From contig NW_026623019.1 of assembly GCF_023065955.2 (NCBI RefSeq), forward strand, positions 17,054,350 through 17,118,349: a DNA stretch of 64,000 nt, read 5' to 3'. Positions 34,274-46,394 of this stretch are shown piece by piece (position 1 is the first letter of the stretch; the number at the start of each line of letters is the position of its first letter). Below the pieces are notes generated by a model. It did not search any database and was not told the origin of the DNA. It saw only the letters and a list, made by a program, of their open reading frames with translations. This DNA is from Ursus arctos. Its lineage: Eukaryota > Chordata > Mammalia > Carnivora > Ursidae. Position numbers and translations under genes: made by a program.

Positions 34274-34459
34274 CTCTTTCTGTACTCTTGACCGTTTCTT
34301 TCATGATCGTTTACTGCTGCTTTTTCTTCAGTGCTTTCCTGCTTGATGGTGAGTATTTTGTTGGCAGAGAGGTGTTTTGGGTAGACTTGTCAGTTGTCCT
34401 AGTCCTGTTCCAGTCCTCGCCATGCCTGTTCCTTTAAGTTTCTAAAATGGGGCATTCAT

Positions 34460-34655
34460 GGGGTGCCTGGGTGGCTCAGTCGGTTAAGCATCTGACTCTT
34501 GATCAGCTCAGGTCAGGATCTCAGGGTCCAAAAATTGAGCCCTGTGTTAGGCTCCACACTCAGTAGGCAGTCTGCTTCTCTCTCCCTCTACCCTCCCTCT
34601 GCTTGCATGTGCTCTTTCTCTAAAATGAATAAATCTTTAAAAAAAAAAAAAAAGA
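34460..34655 (+). mobile_element. SINEC (CAN-SINE)
   Basis: It starts 'ggggtgcctgggtggctcag' and ends in A15. A short duplication 'gggcattc' flanks it. Confidence 0.94.
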
Positions 34656-34892
34656 GGGCATTCTTTATGTATCTGTCCCTCTTTTCCATGGCATCTGACT
34701 CATCTCTTTAGTAGTTCCTATGGGGAGAGCGTATTCTTCCCTGCCCTAGGAGAAGGTGAACTAGAATGGTGTGGCCCCTAGAAGGTTTCTCTGCATGGGT
34801 GTAGAAGGGGTTTTCTTTTATCCTAGCCCCTGAGGCATAGTGTCTTCACCTGTTCCTGAGGACAACAAAGTATTGCCTTTCTCCTAGGTTCT

Positions 34893-35090
34893 TTTTTTAA
34901 GATTGATTTATTTATTTTAGAGAGCAAGAGTGTGAATGGGGAGGAGAGGAGGGGGAGGACGAGAGAATCCTTAAGCAGATTCCCCACTGAGTGCAGAGCC
35001 CTAGGCAGGGCTGGATCTCAGGATCCTGAAATCATGACCTGGGCCAAAACCCGAGTCAGACGCTAACTGACTGAGCCACCTGGGCACCCC
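34893..35090 (-). mobile_element. SINEC (CAN-SINE)
   Basis: Minus strand, ends 'gagccacctgggcacccc'. The 13-bp duplication tctcctaggttct and tctcctagtttct is at 34880-34892 and 35091-35103. It is the fourth SINEC within 2.3 kb. Confidence 0.94.
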
Positions 35091-35103
35091 TCTCCTAGTT
35101 TCT

Positions 35104-36056
35104 TAAGGTTTTGTTTTGAGAAGAGAATAATCCTGGTGGTCTTTTGGCCCTTTTTGCAATGAAGACTTCTCCCTCTTCCAGGGTCATAACCAAGGAAAGC
35201 TTTCTCTCATCTTCTACTCTGCCCCCAGTATTTCTCATAAGCTCCTAGCAGAGAGCTCCCCGTGAAGTCCTTGCAACTGGGAGTGAACTCTTCTTGGGTC
35301 TGTGGCTGCCAGAGATTCTATATCTCACATTAGTCCATAGTCCACCTTTACCATTTTAGCTGGATTCTTCTTATCTAGCTTGTGTGGTACCTGGCATCTC
35401 CTTCTCCTTCCCCTTAACACAGGTAAACTGGTGCTTGTGTTCTGTCTCTCCTGAAGGTACTTTTTTTATCCTTAGATTTTAGGCTGCTTGGTTGGCTTGT
35501 AGCCTCAAATTTCTAATGGTTTTTAAGAAAAGTTACGGTTTTATAGTTTATCTGGTTCTTTGGTGGTGGTGTGGTTGCCGTTAAGGTTTGGAATGGGCCT
35601 CTGCTCAGCATTCTACATCTGAGACAGAAGCAGAACTCCTGTAGGCTTTTTTCAGCCTCATCTTGCACCTCCGCCTTCAGAGCTCCTTAATTTCTTTGAT
35701 TTCTTAGGTTTTCTTTGTTCCATGTTGGAATTCATTTGCTTTTTTGATGGCTCTTCAGCTTTCCGGCTTCTAGCATTTAGGAGGGTCAGGAAAGATATAA
35801 ACGAAATTAGTTGATGATATGTCCATCTTCCAAAATGTTTTTGACATTTCACATGTGCTGTTGTCTCTACCATTTTTCACTAGTAGTGCAGAGCTTGAGA
35901 TTTCAAACTGCCGTAGGTAAGTCTTATTCAGCAGTTGAGATGACCCTTCACAAACTAATAAGAGAACTATAGTGATAGGAGGAGACTTTTTGAAGAATCT
36001 GGAAAACCTATTCACATAAATCAAGAGAAGTAGGTTTCATTGAGTTGCAAAGGTAC
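35104..36056. other. Intronic, nothing recognised
   Basis: Slightly GC-richer than its surroundings; no repeat family or exon identified. Confidence 0.45.
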
Positions 36057-36279
36057 GGTGTTTTTCAAACTTTTTACAGTGACCAAATAATACATTCATA
36101 TGGCTACTCTTATTATATAAGTATACGCACTAAATGAAAATGTATGGTCCGATCATTTTTCTTTAGTTTAGAGAGCGAGAGTGTGAAAAAATATTATTGA
36201 AAAAAATGTTGGGCCAGACCTACTAAACTAATTTCATGACCCACAAAGGAAGCTGCCATCACCAGTTTGAAAAACCTTG
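36057..36279. mobile_element. Likely hAT-type DNA transposon relic
   Basis: It begins 'ggtgtttttcaaacttttt' and ends 'agtttgaaaaacctt', imperfect terminal inverted repeats about 220 bp apart, with 'tttcatgacccac' inside. This is the layout of a non-autonomous MER-type element; the family name is not certain. Confidence 0.5.
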
Positions 36280-36305
36280 CCGTTTAGGTTCTGATAAAGG
36301 TGTTA

Positions 36306-36425
36306 GGGGGCACCTGCATGGCTCAGTCGGTTGAGTGTCCAATTCTGGATCTCAGCTCAGGTCTCACTCTCAGAGTTGTGAGTGCGGGCACTGGGCATGG
36401 GGCTTACATTAAAACAAAACAAACA
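36306..36425 (+). mobile_element. SINEC, short old-type copy
   Basis: It starts 'gggggcacctgcatggctca', has a tRNA-like head ('cagagttgtgagtgcgggc') and no CT tract, and ends 'aaaacaaaacaaac'. About 150 bp upstream of exon 10. Confidence 0.85.
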
Positions 36426-36573
36426 CTAGTTAGAATTACTGCTTTATTTGTACTTGGCTTGAATACTTAGGAAGATTTTCCAAATACGTGTGTTTCATTA
36501 TTTTGTGCTTTATTTTTGTACTGAAAGCACATTTCACAAGTGGATTTTGACACTTGAATTTTCTCTCATTAAG

Positions 36574-36741
36574 GCTGTTTACATCACTGGAAAAGAAGTT
36601 TTTAGCTTCAAAATGATTTCTTTTGTGGATGCAACTGCTGGTTCTGCATACACAGATATGAACGTGGTTGATGTTCAAGTTAATTTAACTGTCGGTTGCA
36701 TTGAAGTAGTTTTTGTCACAAAATTTCTTTATTCTATATTG
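36574..36741 (+). CDS. VPS13A: VPS13A window exon 10
   Basis: The acceptor is 'gaattttctctcattaag' and the donor 'gtaagt'. The 168 bp give exactly 56 codons, from AVYITGKEVFSFKMISFVDA to VTKFLYSIL, phase 0 on both sides. The exon encodes several amphipathic strands (VDVQVNLTVGCIEVVFVTKF), typical of the hydrophobic groove lining. Its frame-neutral length means that skipping would be in frame. Confidence 0.96.
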
Positions 36742-38111
36742 GTAAGTATGTTAATCAAATTTTTTATTTTTTCCTACTAGTTGGAAATTGCCGGGTGTCA
36801 GACATAGGTAAAGAGCAAAAATTCCTTGCATTATTTTTTTCCCTGATTTTTCATAATTTTCTGGGTATCCTTTATCATGACTGAAATGCACAGTGTGTTA
36901 TTTATATAAAATCTTTTTCATATAAGAATAGTCCAGTTAATTCATACATGCATACTAATGTATTAAATATGTACATTATAGACCATATATAGGATTTGTT
37001 ATATATTAATTGAATTCTTTATTTTATATATAATTGGTTTAAGTCTTTGTTTTACCTGACTTATAATTCTAATGAAATATATTAAATATATAATTGAAGT
37101 TTGTTTTGGTCTCATGTAATCATTATGGAAATTGTATTTTCTATTGCATATTGTAACTGTGATCATGTGGGGCTTTAAAGTGTTTAGAATTAATTTTGTA
37201 TGATACCACCACAAGGTGTTTTGTGTTCTTTTCTCCTTTTCAGTCTTTTCCCCCGTTTTTCCCTTGCTGTCAGCTATTAATTTTTTCCTGTGAGTGTCAT
37301 ACCTGTCTCTATGACTTCAGTATTCACTTTTTAAAAAAATGTGGTCTCTAAATTTTGGTGTATAAACTAGATAATCAGTTGATTCTAAATAATGTCGCTA
37401 TTTTTGTGATCTTTTAAACTGAGGTTATGATACAATTTTTCCCATAGCCATGATTTTTTTTCATACACAGATAGTAAAGATGAACAAACATCCCTGGTCT
37501 AATTTTTATTTTTTCTGATTTATTTTTATAAATCAAAATCATTATGTCCCAAAGCCCTGCCTTTTACTCAAAAATTACTGAAAATGAATTGTTTTGAAAC
37601 ATGCAAATGAAGTATAATTTTAAAATTAAGTATAATTCTAGATATATTTTACATTACTGAAGTATTTTCTAGAGTTCAGAATTAAAAAAAACTTTAGAGT
37701 TCTTGACAAACATATTTTATAATTTTTCTGTTACTTTTTGTCTTACAAACATAAATAAGCTATCACAGTCCATTGAGGCTCTGTAGGGAAATACAGTATG
37801 CTTGCTTAGCCTTTAGGGAAAGTGAGATAATAAAGGAAAAGAGTTGCCAGTGAAACCTTGAAATATCTGCATGTTGCTGTGTTGTAGGGACAAGATTTTT
37901 GTTTTTTCCACTATGTTTCTGTATCCTGGTGTTTCTCAACTTTTATTGCAGAAAATTGAGATTTAATACAGACAACCAGACTTTGAATAAAGAATGCTTG
38001 GTTGTACCAAGAAAAAATTTTTCTCATGGGAGTGAAATCATAAGCATCAAGATATATTTAACAATCATTCATTAATGGTAACTGTAAGAATATAATTCTG
38101 TTATCTTTTAG
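36742..38111. other. Intron between exons 10 and 11
   Basis: 1370 bp, very AT-rich, no repeat recognised. Confidence 0.55.
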
Positions 38112-38416
38112 GCTTTTATAGATAATTTTCAAGCTGCTAAACAAGCCTTGGCTGAGGCTACTGTTCAGGCAGCAGGAATGGCTGCTACTGGTGTAAAAGA
38201 ATTGGCACAGAGGAGTTCTAGAATGGCGTTGGATGTTAACATCAAAGCCCCAGTGGTGGTCATCCCACAGTCTCCAGTTTCTGAAAATGTTTTTGTTGCT
38301 GATTTTGGACTAATTACAATGACAAACACATTCCATATAATAACAGAGAGCCAGAGCAACCCCCCACCCGTTATTGATTTGATAACAATAAGGCTGAGTG
38401 AAATGCGACTATACAG
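38112..38416 (+). CDS. VPS13A: VPS13A window exon 11 (largest exon here)
   Basis: The acceptor is 'tctgttatcttttag' and the donor 'gtaagc'. The 305 bp give 101 codons plus two bases of Arg. The order is an Ala-rich helix (AFIDNFQAAKQALAEATVQA, then AGMAATGVKELAQ), then groove strands (VNIKAPVVVIPQSP, NVFVADFGLITMTNTF), then IDLITIRLSEMRLYR. VPS13 family members share the pattern of a helix followed by 'I-K-A-P-V-V-x-I-P' before 'ADFGLI', and that motif is intact. This is the most recognisable piece of the gene in the window. Confidence 0.97.
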
Positions 38417-39144
38417 GTAAGCTTTGCTTAGGTACATTTGTGGAGAATGCAGTCTTTTTCAAACTTTCTACATTAAAGGTTTTGGTATCCTGAGTCTTCT
38501 GTGTACAGGGAGATTTTACTTTATGTAACTATACTTAGTTTTGAGATTTTTCTCTTCCCCAAGCTTTTTGGCAAGATCTATTAATACTCTCCCAGTTTTT
38601 TGAAAACCTAGATGGTATTTGAAAATTACTCCTTAGATAATTAGGAACACTGTACAGTTTATTATCTGAGGATGTATATTTGTGCTTTTTTGTAGTTCTT
38701 TTGTAAATTATAAGGTTATAAAAAAGTGGGAGAATTTCTAATATAATACATTTATTCACTTTGTAATAACAGCATTAACCAAACCACTCTGTCAGCTTTG
38801 TGCTGTGGATCTGATGCTCTAATTTAAAACAAAATAAAACACAGAATACATCATATGTAATCATTGGGCATAGGATTATGAATTAGGAGAATAAGGGAAT
38901 CTCCTAATACAAATTAGGAGAATAAGCGAATAGTTCCAGAACGACTTAACTGTGTTTCCATGCTATTTCTAATCACCTGTTCTAGATTTAACACTATTTC
39001 TTTTCCAACTTGGATCCCTCTATTTATAACACTGACTTGCCCTCTTCTTCCTGTCATTTTTCTTTGATCTCATTTTCTTTGTTTCATTCCCCTTATTTTG
39101 CTACATCTACTTCTCTTTGACCTCTGGCTGGTGTGGCTCCCTCC
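38417..39144. other. Intronic, nothing recognised
   Basis: It contains a short local repeat of 'aattaggagaataag' at about 38881-38931. Otherwise unremarkable. Confidence 0.5.
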
Positions 39145-39157
39145 AGCCCTTCTTTCT

Positions 39158-39317
39158 TTCTTTCTTTTTTTTTTTTTTTTAAATTTAAAATTTTAATTTT
39201 AGTTTTAATTTTTTAAAAAAATTTTAAAGTGAGCTCTTTGCCCAACATAGGGCTTGAACTCATGACCCTTAGATCAAGAGTCATATGCTCTACCAAATGA
39301 GGCAGCCAGGTGTCCCT
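39158..39317 (-). mobile_element. SINEC, tRNA-like monomer
   Basis: Minus strand; its complement reads a clear tRNA-Lys-like head with 'ggtagagcat'-type A box and 'gagttcaagccc' B box. The duplication 'agcccttctttct' and 'ggcccttctttct' flanks it (39145-39157, 39318-39330). Confidence 0.9.
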
Positions 39318-39339
39318 GGCCCTTCTTTCTATTAGTTGA

Positions 39340-39985
39340 ATATTTTTAAAGGAGCTGTATTGAGATATAATCAGCATGTAATAAATTGCATATTTTTAAA
39401 GTATATAGTTTGAAAGTTTTGACATGGATACATGTGTGACAGTTTGTGTACAATTGTAGTATTTCTTAAATATTTGGTAGAATTCACCATTGAAGCCATT
39501 TGGACCTGAAATTTACTTGTGGGAGATTTTCAACCACAATTTCCATTTCTTTAATAAACTCAGGACTATTCAGATTTTTTTTTCTCAAGTGATCTCTAAT
39601 TTTTTCTCATGAAATTTGTTCATTTCATCTCAGTTGTAAAATTTTATGGCATAAAGTTGTCCATAATACTCCTTTTATCCATTAATATCTGTAGTGATAT
39701 CATCCCCGTTATTCTTGATACTTAAAATTTATATCATTTTACTAATTTTAATGAACTACCTTTTGATTTTTCTCTCTTGTTCTCTTTTCTTTTTTCATTG
39801 ATTTCTTCTTTGATATTATTTCTTTCTGCTTACTTTGGGTTTAATTTTGCTCTTTTTGTAGGTATCTTTCGGTGGTAGCTAAGATTACTGCTTTGAACAT
39901 TTCTTACCTAATGTAGGCACTTAGTGTTAAAATTTCAGAGTTTCTCTATGGCATTTTACCATTGAACTTAGCTACCTTGTTCTTT
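39340..39985 (-). mobile_element. Old LINE-1 fragment, antisense
   Basis: 'tattgagatataatcagcatgtaataaattgcatat' in parts (3'UTR), then 'gaagccatttggacctg' and 'ggagattttcaaccac' (ORF2). Diverged. Confidence 0.65.
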
Positions 39986-41889
39986 TTGGACGCTCAGCTC
40001 TGTCTTCTCAACTTGTGGACTTTGCTGGTCCTTTCCTGGCTTATCCCTCCCTTTACCATGGCCTGTAAATTATCTCAAAACATAGAAGTTGGAGCAAACA
40101 CAGGGCTCACCTTGTTGTTGTTGTGATTTTTGTTTGTTTGCTTGTTTACCAACTCTCAGGAATGAGTTGCCTGATGTTCTGTCTTGAAAACCACATTTTA
40201 ATGCATTTTATGTGGGGTTTTTTTTGGTGAGGGGTAGTTGTTTCAGGCAGGATGGTAAACTCGGTTCATATTATTTCATCTTGGATGGAAGGAGAACTTT
40301 TCAACAATTGAGTATTTACGTACTTATTAAGCACCTAGTATGTCTCAGTTACTGTGCAAGGAAGAAGTATAATAATGAGCAGTCTTTACAAAGGATGAAT
40401 AAATAGTACCTACCTCATTGTTGAGGTAGGTGTTATTTAATGAGTTTACTGAGCTGATGCACAAAACTAGAATCACATTTAGATTTTGGAAGGGTTGTAG
40501 AAAACCAGGTGAAAAGGAGACAAAACTGGAAGTTGAAAGAATGGTTTATTAACTACTGGAGTGATTCACTTATGAATAATATGTAATGCTCTCTAGGGTA
40601 GGGAAGTGAGGTGGTGGAGAATTAACCAGTTAAGAGAAATTTAAAAGTAGAATTTAGTAAGAGATTGTTGATTAGGGTTCAAGGAGAGAAGTTAAATTTG
40701 ACTTTGGGTTGCAGGTTTGTAAAATTCAGTATTTGGTAATAATGCAGTTCACTGAGATAAGATAGAGCAATGCAGAAAAAAACAGTTGAGCTGGAGACAT
40801 TGAGTTCTCTAATGGCAAAGTAACTTGGAAGTTGTTGTCTGACTTTGATATGGAGATACATAGAAAGAGATTGGAAGGCACTTAGACATATGTGTGTAGA
40901 TATTAGAGTGTTTGGACTTCCAGATTTGGGAGTCCTTAGGAATATGTAAGTAGTTATTAAAGCCATTATCACACAGTTTGTAGAGTGGGACATATGGGAC
41001 AGAATGCTCACAAATGCTAATACATAAGGAACATATATTTCTCAAAAGAGACTAAGAGCAGGCAGAGAAAGATGGGGGGCAGCCCAGGAGGGTATGTTGA
41101 GACAATGTTGAGGACTCTGTTGATATTGTTAACCGTGAATTAATAGTACATGATATTTTTTTTTATGTACTTGATATTTGGTGTTAGTTTCAGGCAAGAC
41201 TGAATTTTTAACAAGCAGGTGTGACTCAAGGTAGTGGGACAGGATTGTTAAATATTGAGAGTCATGTTGATGGATAATGGAGATGGAAGAAATCAAAGAC
41301 GAGGGTACTGCTAGAGTAAAAGAATGTAGAGAGGGCTTTAGAAACTGGAGATTCATCAATCTCAAAGTTCAAAAATAAATGCTGACTAGTTGATGGATTA
41401 AAGCAAGAAGTAGAAGGTGGTAAACATGGTTGATATGCTTAAAGGGATTGGAGTGAGAGTTGGGGAGTATCATTGCAAATTAAGGAAAATGATTTCTATA
41501 TCTCTTAACCCTGAGATTGATAGTGTGTTGGAGAAAAATTGGCCTCTATATGATAGAGCTCCATGGAAAGCCGGGTTTAAGGTGATACAGTTAGTGAAGC
41601 CATTGGAAAATGTAGAGTGATTTGTTCAGCCAAGTCCAGAGAATACAAAAATCATAGGAAAATATTGAGGCGAGAGACTGCTATTTTAATAATAAAGCGT
41701 AACGACTTAAACTTTAGATGGCTCATTAACTTTTAAACTGTATAAAAGTCTAAATTTACTAAAAAAGATGATCTATAATCATATCTTGCCTTATTTCAAG
41801 AAATGGTAGATGTAAATTAGGTGTGAGCCTATATTACAAATAGATTGTTTTGAAAAGAGTTCACTAAATATCTCTAGAGCATTAAAAAA
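39986..41889. other. Intronic, mostly unique-looking
   Basis: About 40310-40440 resembles an ancient mammalian repeat ('agcacctagtatgtctcagttactgtgc'). The rest shows no family or gene I recognise, despite a 110-codon minus-strand ORF that has no coding character. Confidence 0.4.
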
Positions 41890-42760
41890 TATTTATTATT
41901 TTTATGTCCAAAAATGAGTTAACTTTTTATTGAAGAAATACATAAAATGATATTAGGATGAACAGAAAAGATTGCTGACAATACGACCACTGAAAGGTAA
42001 GTACTAATAATTTGGTGTGTTTCTTCTAGTTAATTATTTCTGCACATATATTTGAGTAAAATAAAAATTGTCTATTTTGGATCTTAAATTCATTTTTTCC
42101 CTTAACAGTATGCTGTAAGTATTTTTCCATGTTATTTTGAGTGCAACATTTTTTTTCTAAATATTTCACTTTATTCTGCAGGTTTTTAAAAATTCATTTG
42201 CCTGTTATTAAAAAGTTAATTTGATTCTGGGTTCTTTTGCTGTTATAAATAACACTATAATGATAATTGATACAATTGTTCATCAATACTTATATGACAT
42301 TCTACTCATGTCTTTAGGATAATTCATTTCCTATAGATGAATTTCTAGAAATAGAATTACTCAGTTATAGAGTATAATCAATTTTCCCTGAAATAATTTT
42401 AAAATTATTGATATTTGGAAATTCAGTTTGGTTACAGCTTCAGAGTAATGCACATCAAGACAAATAAGTATTTCATAGTTGTGACCACCTCTGTTGAAAT
42501 CATTTTGTTACAAAGCTATGAATTGCAATGTAAAATTTTAAAAAGATACTTAACAATATTTCTGTGAGGAAAATTGTATAACTTAACTGGTTAAAATGGC
42601 CAGAAAGAAATCTTGAATAAATGTGGAGAGACTATTTTCCTAGACCTAATATTATAGAGATATTAGTTTGTATGCATTAATTTATACATTTAATGCATTC
42701 TCAATAAAAATCAAATAGCAGTTCTTTTTCAAGTCTTTCAAAAATTGTGAAATATTTTTT
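41890..42760 (-). mobile_element. Decayed LINE/HAL1-like sequence
   Basis: 'ttgctgttataaataacactataatg' and 'gatgaatttctagaaatagaattactcag' are typical antisense L1/HAL1 tail phrases. After about 42530 the sequence changes to sense-like L1 text. Boundaries are poor. Confidence 0.45.
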
Positions 42761-43606
42761 TTTGAAATATAAATGGAAAAGATGTCTCAAAGATTTTTTT
42801 TTTTAAAAGAAGAAATTGAGATGGGGAATGGAGACATCATAACATTTGAGGTACTACTAAAATAGATTGAATTGTATTAAATACTTCTAAAATGTATTAT
42901 GAAGTAAAATGATTAACATAATGAAACAGAATAGAAAGCCAGTGATTGACCACATGTGTGTATGTGTATCTTCATTTTTCATATATGTAGTCAATCCTGT
43001 TGTTTAGAGGTTCCATATTTGTGAATTTTCCCACTCGCTAAAACCTGTTTGTAATCCCGAAATCAATACTCATGATACTTTTACGGTTATTTCTACATGT
43101 GCTTAGCCATGACAGATGTTGATCTCCCAAAGCCTATGTTCCCAACTGAGGTGTCAGACAAAGTGACATTCTGCCTTCTTATTTCCGCAAATAATTGTAC
43201 AGCACATGACATACTGCAGTAATCTAAGTGAAGGACTGGCAGTACAGTGCAGAATAAGATAAACATAGTCCCTTCTTTCATGAAGCTTTTATTCTAATTG
43301 AAACTGCAGACAAGACAATAAACTATTAAAATACTATTAGATAGAATGTGTGAGAGCATAGAAAAGGTATCTACCCCAGATATTGGTTGGTACTGATAAG
43401 GAGAATTTTTTTAAGGAAGTAATCTTTTGACACAGCAATTAATGTTTCTTGCAGTTTGTCCAGAAGAAGAAACTAACTCAAAGATATGTACAGAGATAAA
43501 GTATTATAGTGAAGAATTAAAAACAACATAACTTTTTAACAACAGAAGGTTGATAAAATGACTTAGTTATGTGTCATATAACATGCACCTATTAAAATTG
43601 CACATG
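42761..43606. other. Intronic, little recognised
   Basis: 43200-43400 ('ccttctttcatgaagcttttattcta') resembles an ancient interspersed repeat. No coding sequence seen. Confidence 0.4.
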
Positions 43607-45000
43607 AGGAATTTCTGGAAAAAATGGTGGAGTAGGGAGATCCTAGGCTCACCTTGTCTCATGGATAAACCTAGATAACTGATAACAATCAGTATAAATA
43701 ACCCAGAAAATGACCTGAAGCCTGGCAGAACAGACTCTCCACAGCTAAATGTGGAGAAGAGGCCACATCAAAGAGGATAGGAAGGGTGGAGACATGGTGG
43801 GGAGCCAGACTGACTCTCAGGGCCGTCCATCCATAGGAAGGAGGGACACCCATGGTCATGGAGAAGAGAGAGATACAGATCCCACCCCAGGCACAGGGGA
43901 TCCCACTGAAAAGATGAATCTTCATAACATTTGGCTTTGAAAATCATAGGGGCATAATTTAGCAAGTTCTTAAAATCAGTGGGACTTAATACCTGGAACT
44001 TTAAAATCCACAGGCTTGGCTCTGGGAAAGCCAGAGTACAATGGGAGCCTGAATACCCACCATCAAAGAGACAGCTCAATAAATAGCCCCCTTGAAATAC
44101 GAGCAGCAGTTCGTAAAACGTCTGGGGTATACAGGAAGGAGATTTATTTACTAGTCTCAGAGCATGTGCAGAAGGGATAGGGGGTCTTTGGGAATCTTAC
44201 ATAAGAACAGAGAAGCTGACCATTGCCATTGCCTTCCCCTGCGCCACAATATAGACACATGGAGACCTGTGGGAACCAGCACGGCACAAACACACTCTCT
44301 ACCCAGCTCGCTGATCGTGTGCCCTGTTCCCTGCACACACTGCAGACCCACTCCAGCCATCGTGGCTGGGCAGTTTTCCTAGTTGGCTGAAGGTCCCCTC
44401 CCATAGCAGACCAGTGCGGACCTTGCTGGCACCACACACCCTGCCCACGCATTCTCCGGCAGACCTTTCCCCTCCAATGTGCCCTTGGCAGGAGTTCATC
44501 CAAAGAGGTGGCACAGACCTGGCAGTGTGTAAGCAGCACCAAAAGGGGCCAGCACCATTCCAGAGGGACTCCTACAACAGAGCGAAGGGAAATAACCACA
44601 CATAGGAGTTCACCTATGGCCTCAGCATAGGCTGGGGGCAGACATCTGGTCCGATTGCAGGCCCCATCCACTAACAAAAGCTTCTCAGGGACAACAGAGG
44701 GAGAGGCTCCTGTAGTTCATTGCTACCACTGCTTTGGCAAACACCTGGTCTGACCCAAGTCAATAGGTAGCCCCAGACTGGACTACTAGCAACACAGGGA
44801 CCAAACTCTGCCCACAATAGGCAAAGAGAGCCATCTCAGGCAATTGGACTGAAGGCAAATTCAGCTCAGTCATTAGAGTAGGGTGCACATAACACCTAGA
44901 GGATACTCCTGAAGCACTGCATTCTGGTGAACAAGGGACATTGCACTGCAGGACACTATAGGACTTCTTAAGCAGGAGACATAGCTGATTTTTCTCTTTC
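43607..45000 (+). promoter_or_regulatory. Carnivore L1 5'UTR (internal promoter region)
   Basis: The only stretch of the window that is clearly GC-richer over more than 1 kb, with several CpG (for example near 44230-44460). L1 5'UTRs carry a sense and often an antisense promoter. Activity here is unknown and CpG decay suggests it is silenced. Confidence 0.6.
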
Positions 45001-45861
45001 AAAAACAGACATAGCTGATTTTTCTAACACATGGAAACAGACACCGAGTTAGACAAAATGAGGAGACAGAGGAATATGTCCCAAATGAAAGAACAGGACA
45101 CAATCACAGCAAGAGAGCTAAACAAAATGGAGATAATATACCTGACAGTGAATTTAAAGTGATGGTCATAAAGATACTCATGGACTTGAGAAAAGAGGGG
45201 AGGACTTAAGGGTCTCACTGAACAAAAAGAAAGAAGACATAACAGAACCAATCAGAAATTAATAACTCAATAACTGAAGTTTAAAATACATGAGAGGTAA
45301 TAAATAGACTAAACAAAGATGGATCAGCGACGTGGGGGGCAGAGCAATGCAAAACAAGCAACCAGACAGAAAAGATTAATAAAAAAATGAAAGTAGATTA
45401 AGAGAACTCAGCAACACCATGAAGTGTAATAACATTCACAGCATTGGGATCCCAGAAGGGAAAGAGAGAAAAGGTAGCAGAAAATTTGAAGAAATAATAG
45501 CCAAAACCTTCCCGAACCTGGGGAAGGACACAGAAATCCAGATCCAGGAAGGAGCAAGAGCCCCCAACAAAATCAGCCCAAGAAGGTCCACACCAAGACA
45601 CATAGTAATAAAAATGGGGAAAAAGTAGTGATAGAATCTTAAAAGCAGCAAGAGAAAAGAAAACCGCTACATACAAGGGAAACAAAAGCAAAAACAGACT
45701 ATTGGGACTACAGCAAAATAAAAATCTTCTGCCCAGCAAAGTAAATAACCAACAAAGCAAAAAGATAACCTAGTGAATGGGAGAAGATATTTGCAAATGA
45801 TATATCTGGTAAGGGGTTATTATCCAAAACACATAAGAACTTATACAACTCAACGCACCCG

Positions 45862-45863
<2 letters not shown>

Positions 45864-45891
<28 letters not shown>
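45864..45891. repeat. (CA)14 microsatellite
   Basis: Uninterrupted CA run inside the ORF2 tail of the deleted L1. Confidence 0.97.
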
Positions 45892-45892
<1 letters not shown>

Positions 45893-46350
45893 CCAGTTTA
45901 AAAAGTTGGCCGAAAAGGTGAACAGACATTTCTCCAAAGAAGACATCCAGATGGCCCCAGACACATGAAAAGATGCCCAGCGTTACTCATTATCAGGGAA
46001 ATGAAATTCAAAACCACATTGAGATATTGTCACACACCTGTCGGAGTGGCTAGAATCAAAAACACAAGAAGCCAACAGGTGTTGGTAAGGATATGGAGAA
46101 AAAGGAACCCTTGTGCCCTGTTAGTTGGAATGCAAACTGGCACAGCCACTGTGAAAAACCGTATGGAGGTTTGTCAAAAAATTAAAAATAAAATTACCAT
46201 ACAATCCATTAATTCCACTACTGGGTATTTACCCAAATAATATGAAAAACAAATTTGAAAAGTTATATGCACTCTTATGTTTATTGCAGCATTATTTATA
46301 ATAGCCAAATTATGGAAGCAGCTCAAGTGTTCATCAATAGATGAATAAAG

Positions 46351-46352
<2 letters not shown>

Positions 46353-46390
<38 letters not shown>
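46353..46390. repeat. (GT)19 microsatellite
   Basis: Uninterrupted GT run in the 3' part of the same L1, 461 bp from a complementary (CA)14. Confidence 0.97.

Positions 46391-46394
<4 letters not shown>

Noticed and set aside
38165..38437. 90-codon antisense ORF overlapping exon 11
   Set aside because: It is the mirror of a conserved coding exon; openness there follows from codon use on the sense strand. No promoter or splice signals on the minus strand.
39158..39317. Possible tRNA-Lys gene in the SINE heads (also 7277, 36306)
   Set aside because: A and B box resemblance is inherited from the SINE's tRNA ancestor. The acceptor stem does not close and the sequence continues into a SINE tail.
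45398..45760. 120-codon antisense ORF over L1 ORF1
   Set aside because: Phe/Leu/Ser-rich translation of the complement of A-rich L1 ORF1. A composition artefact.
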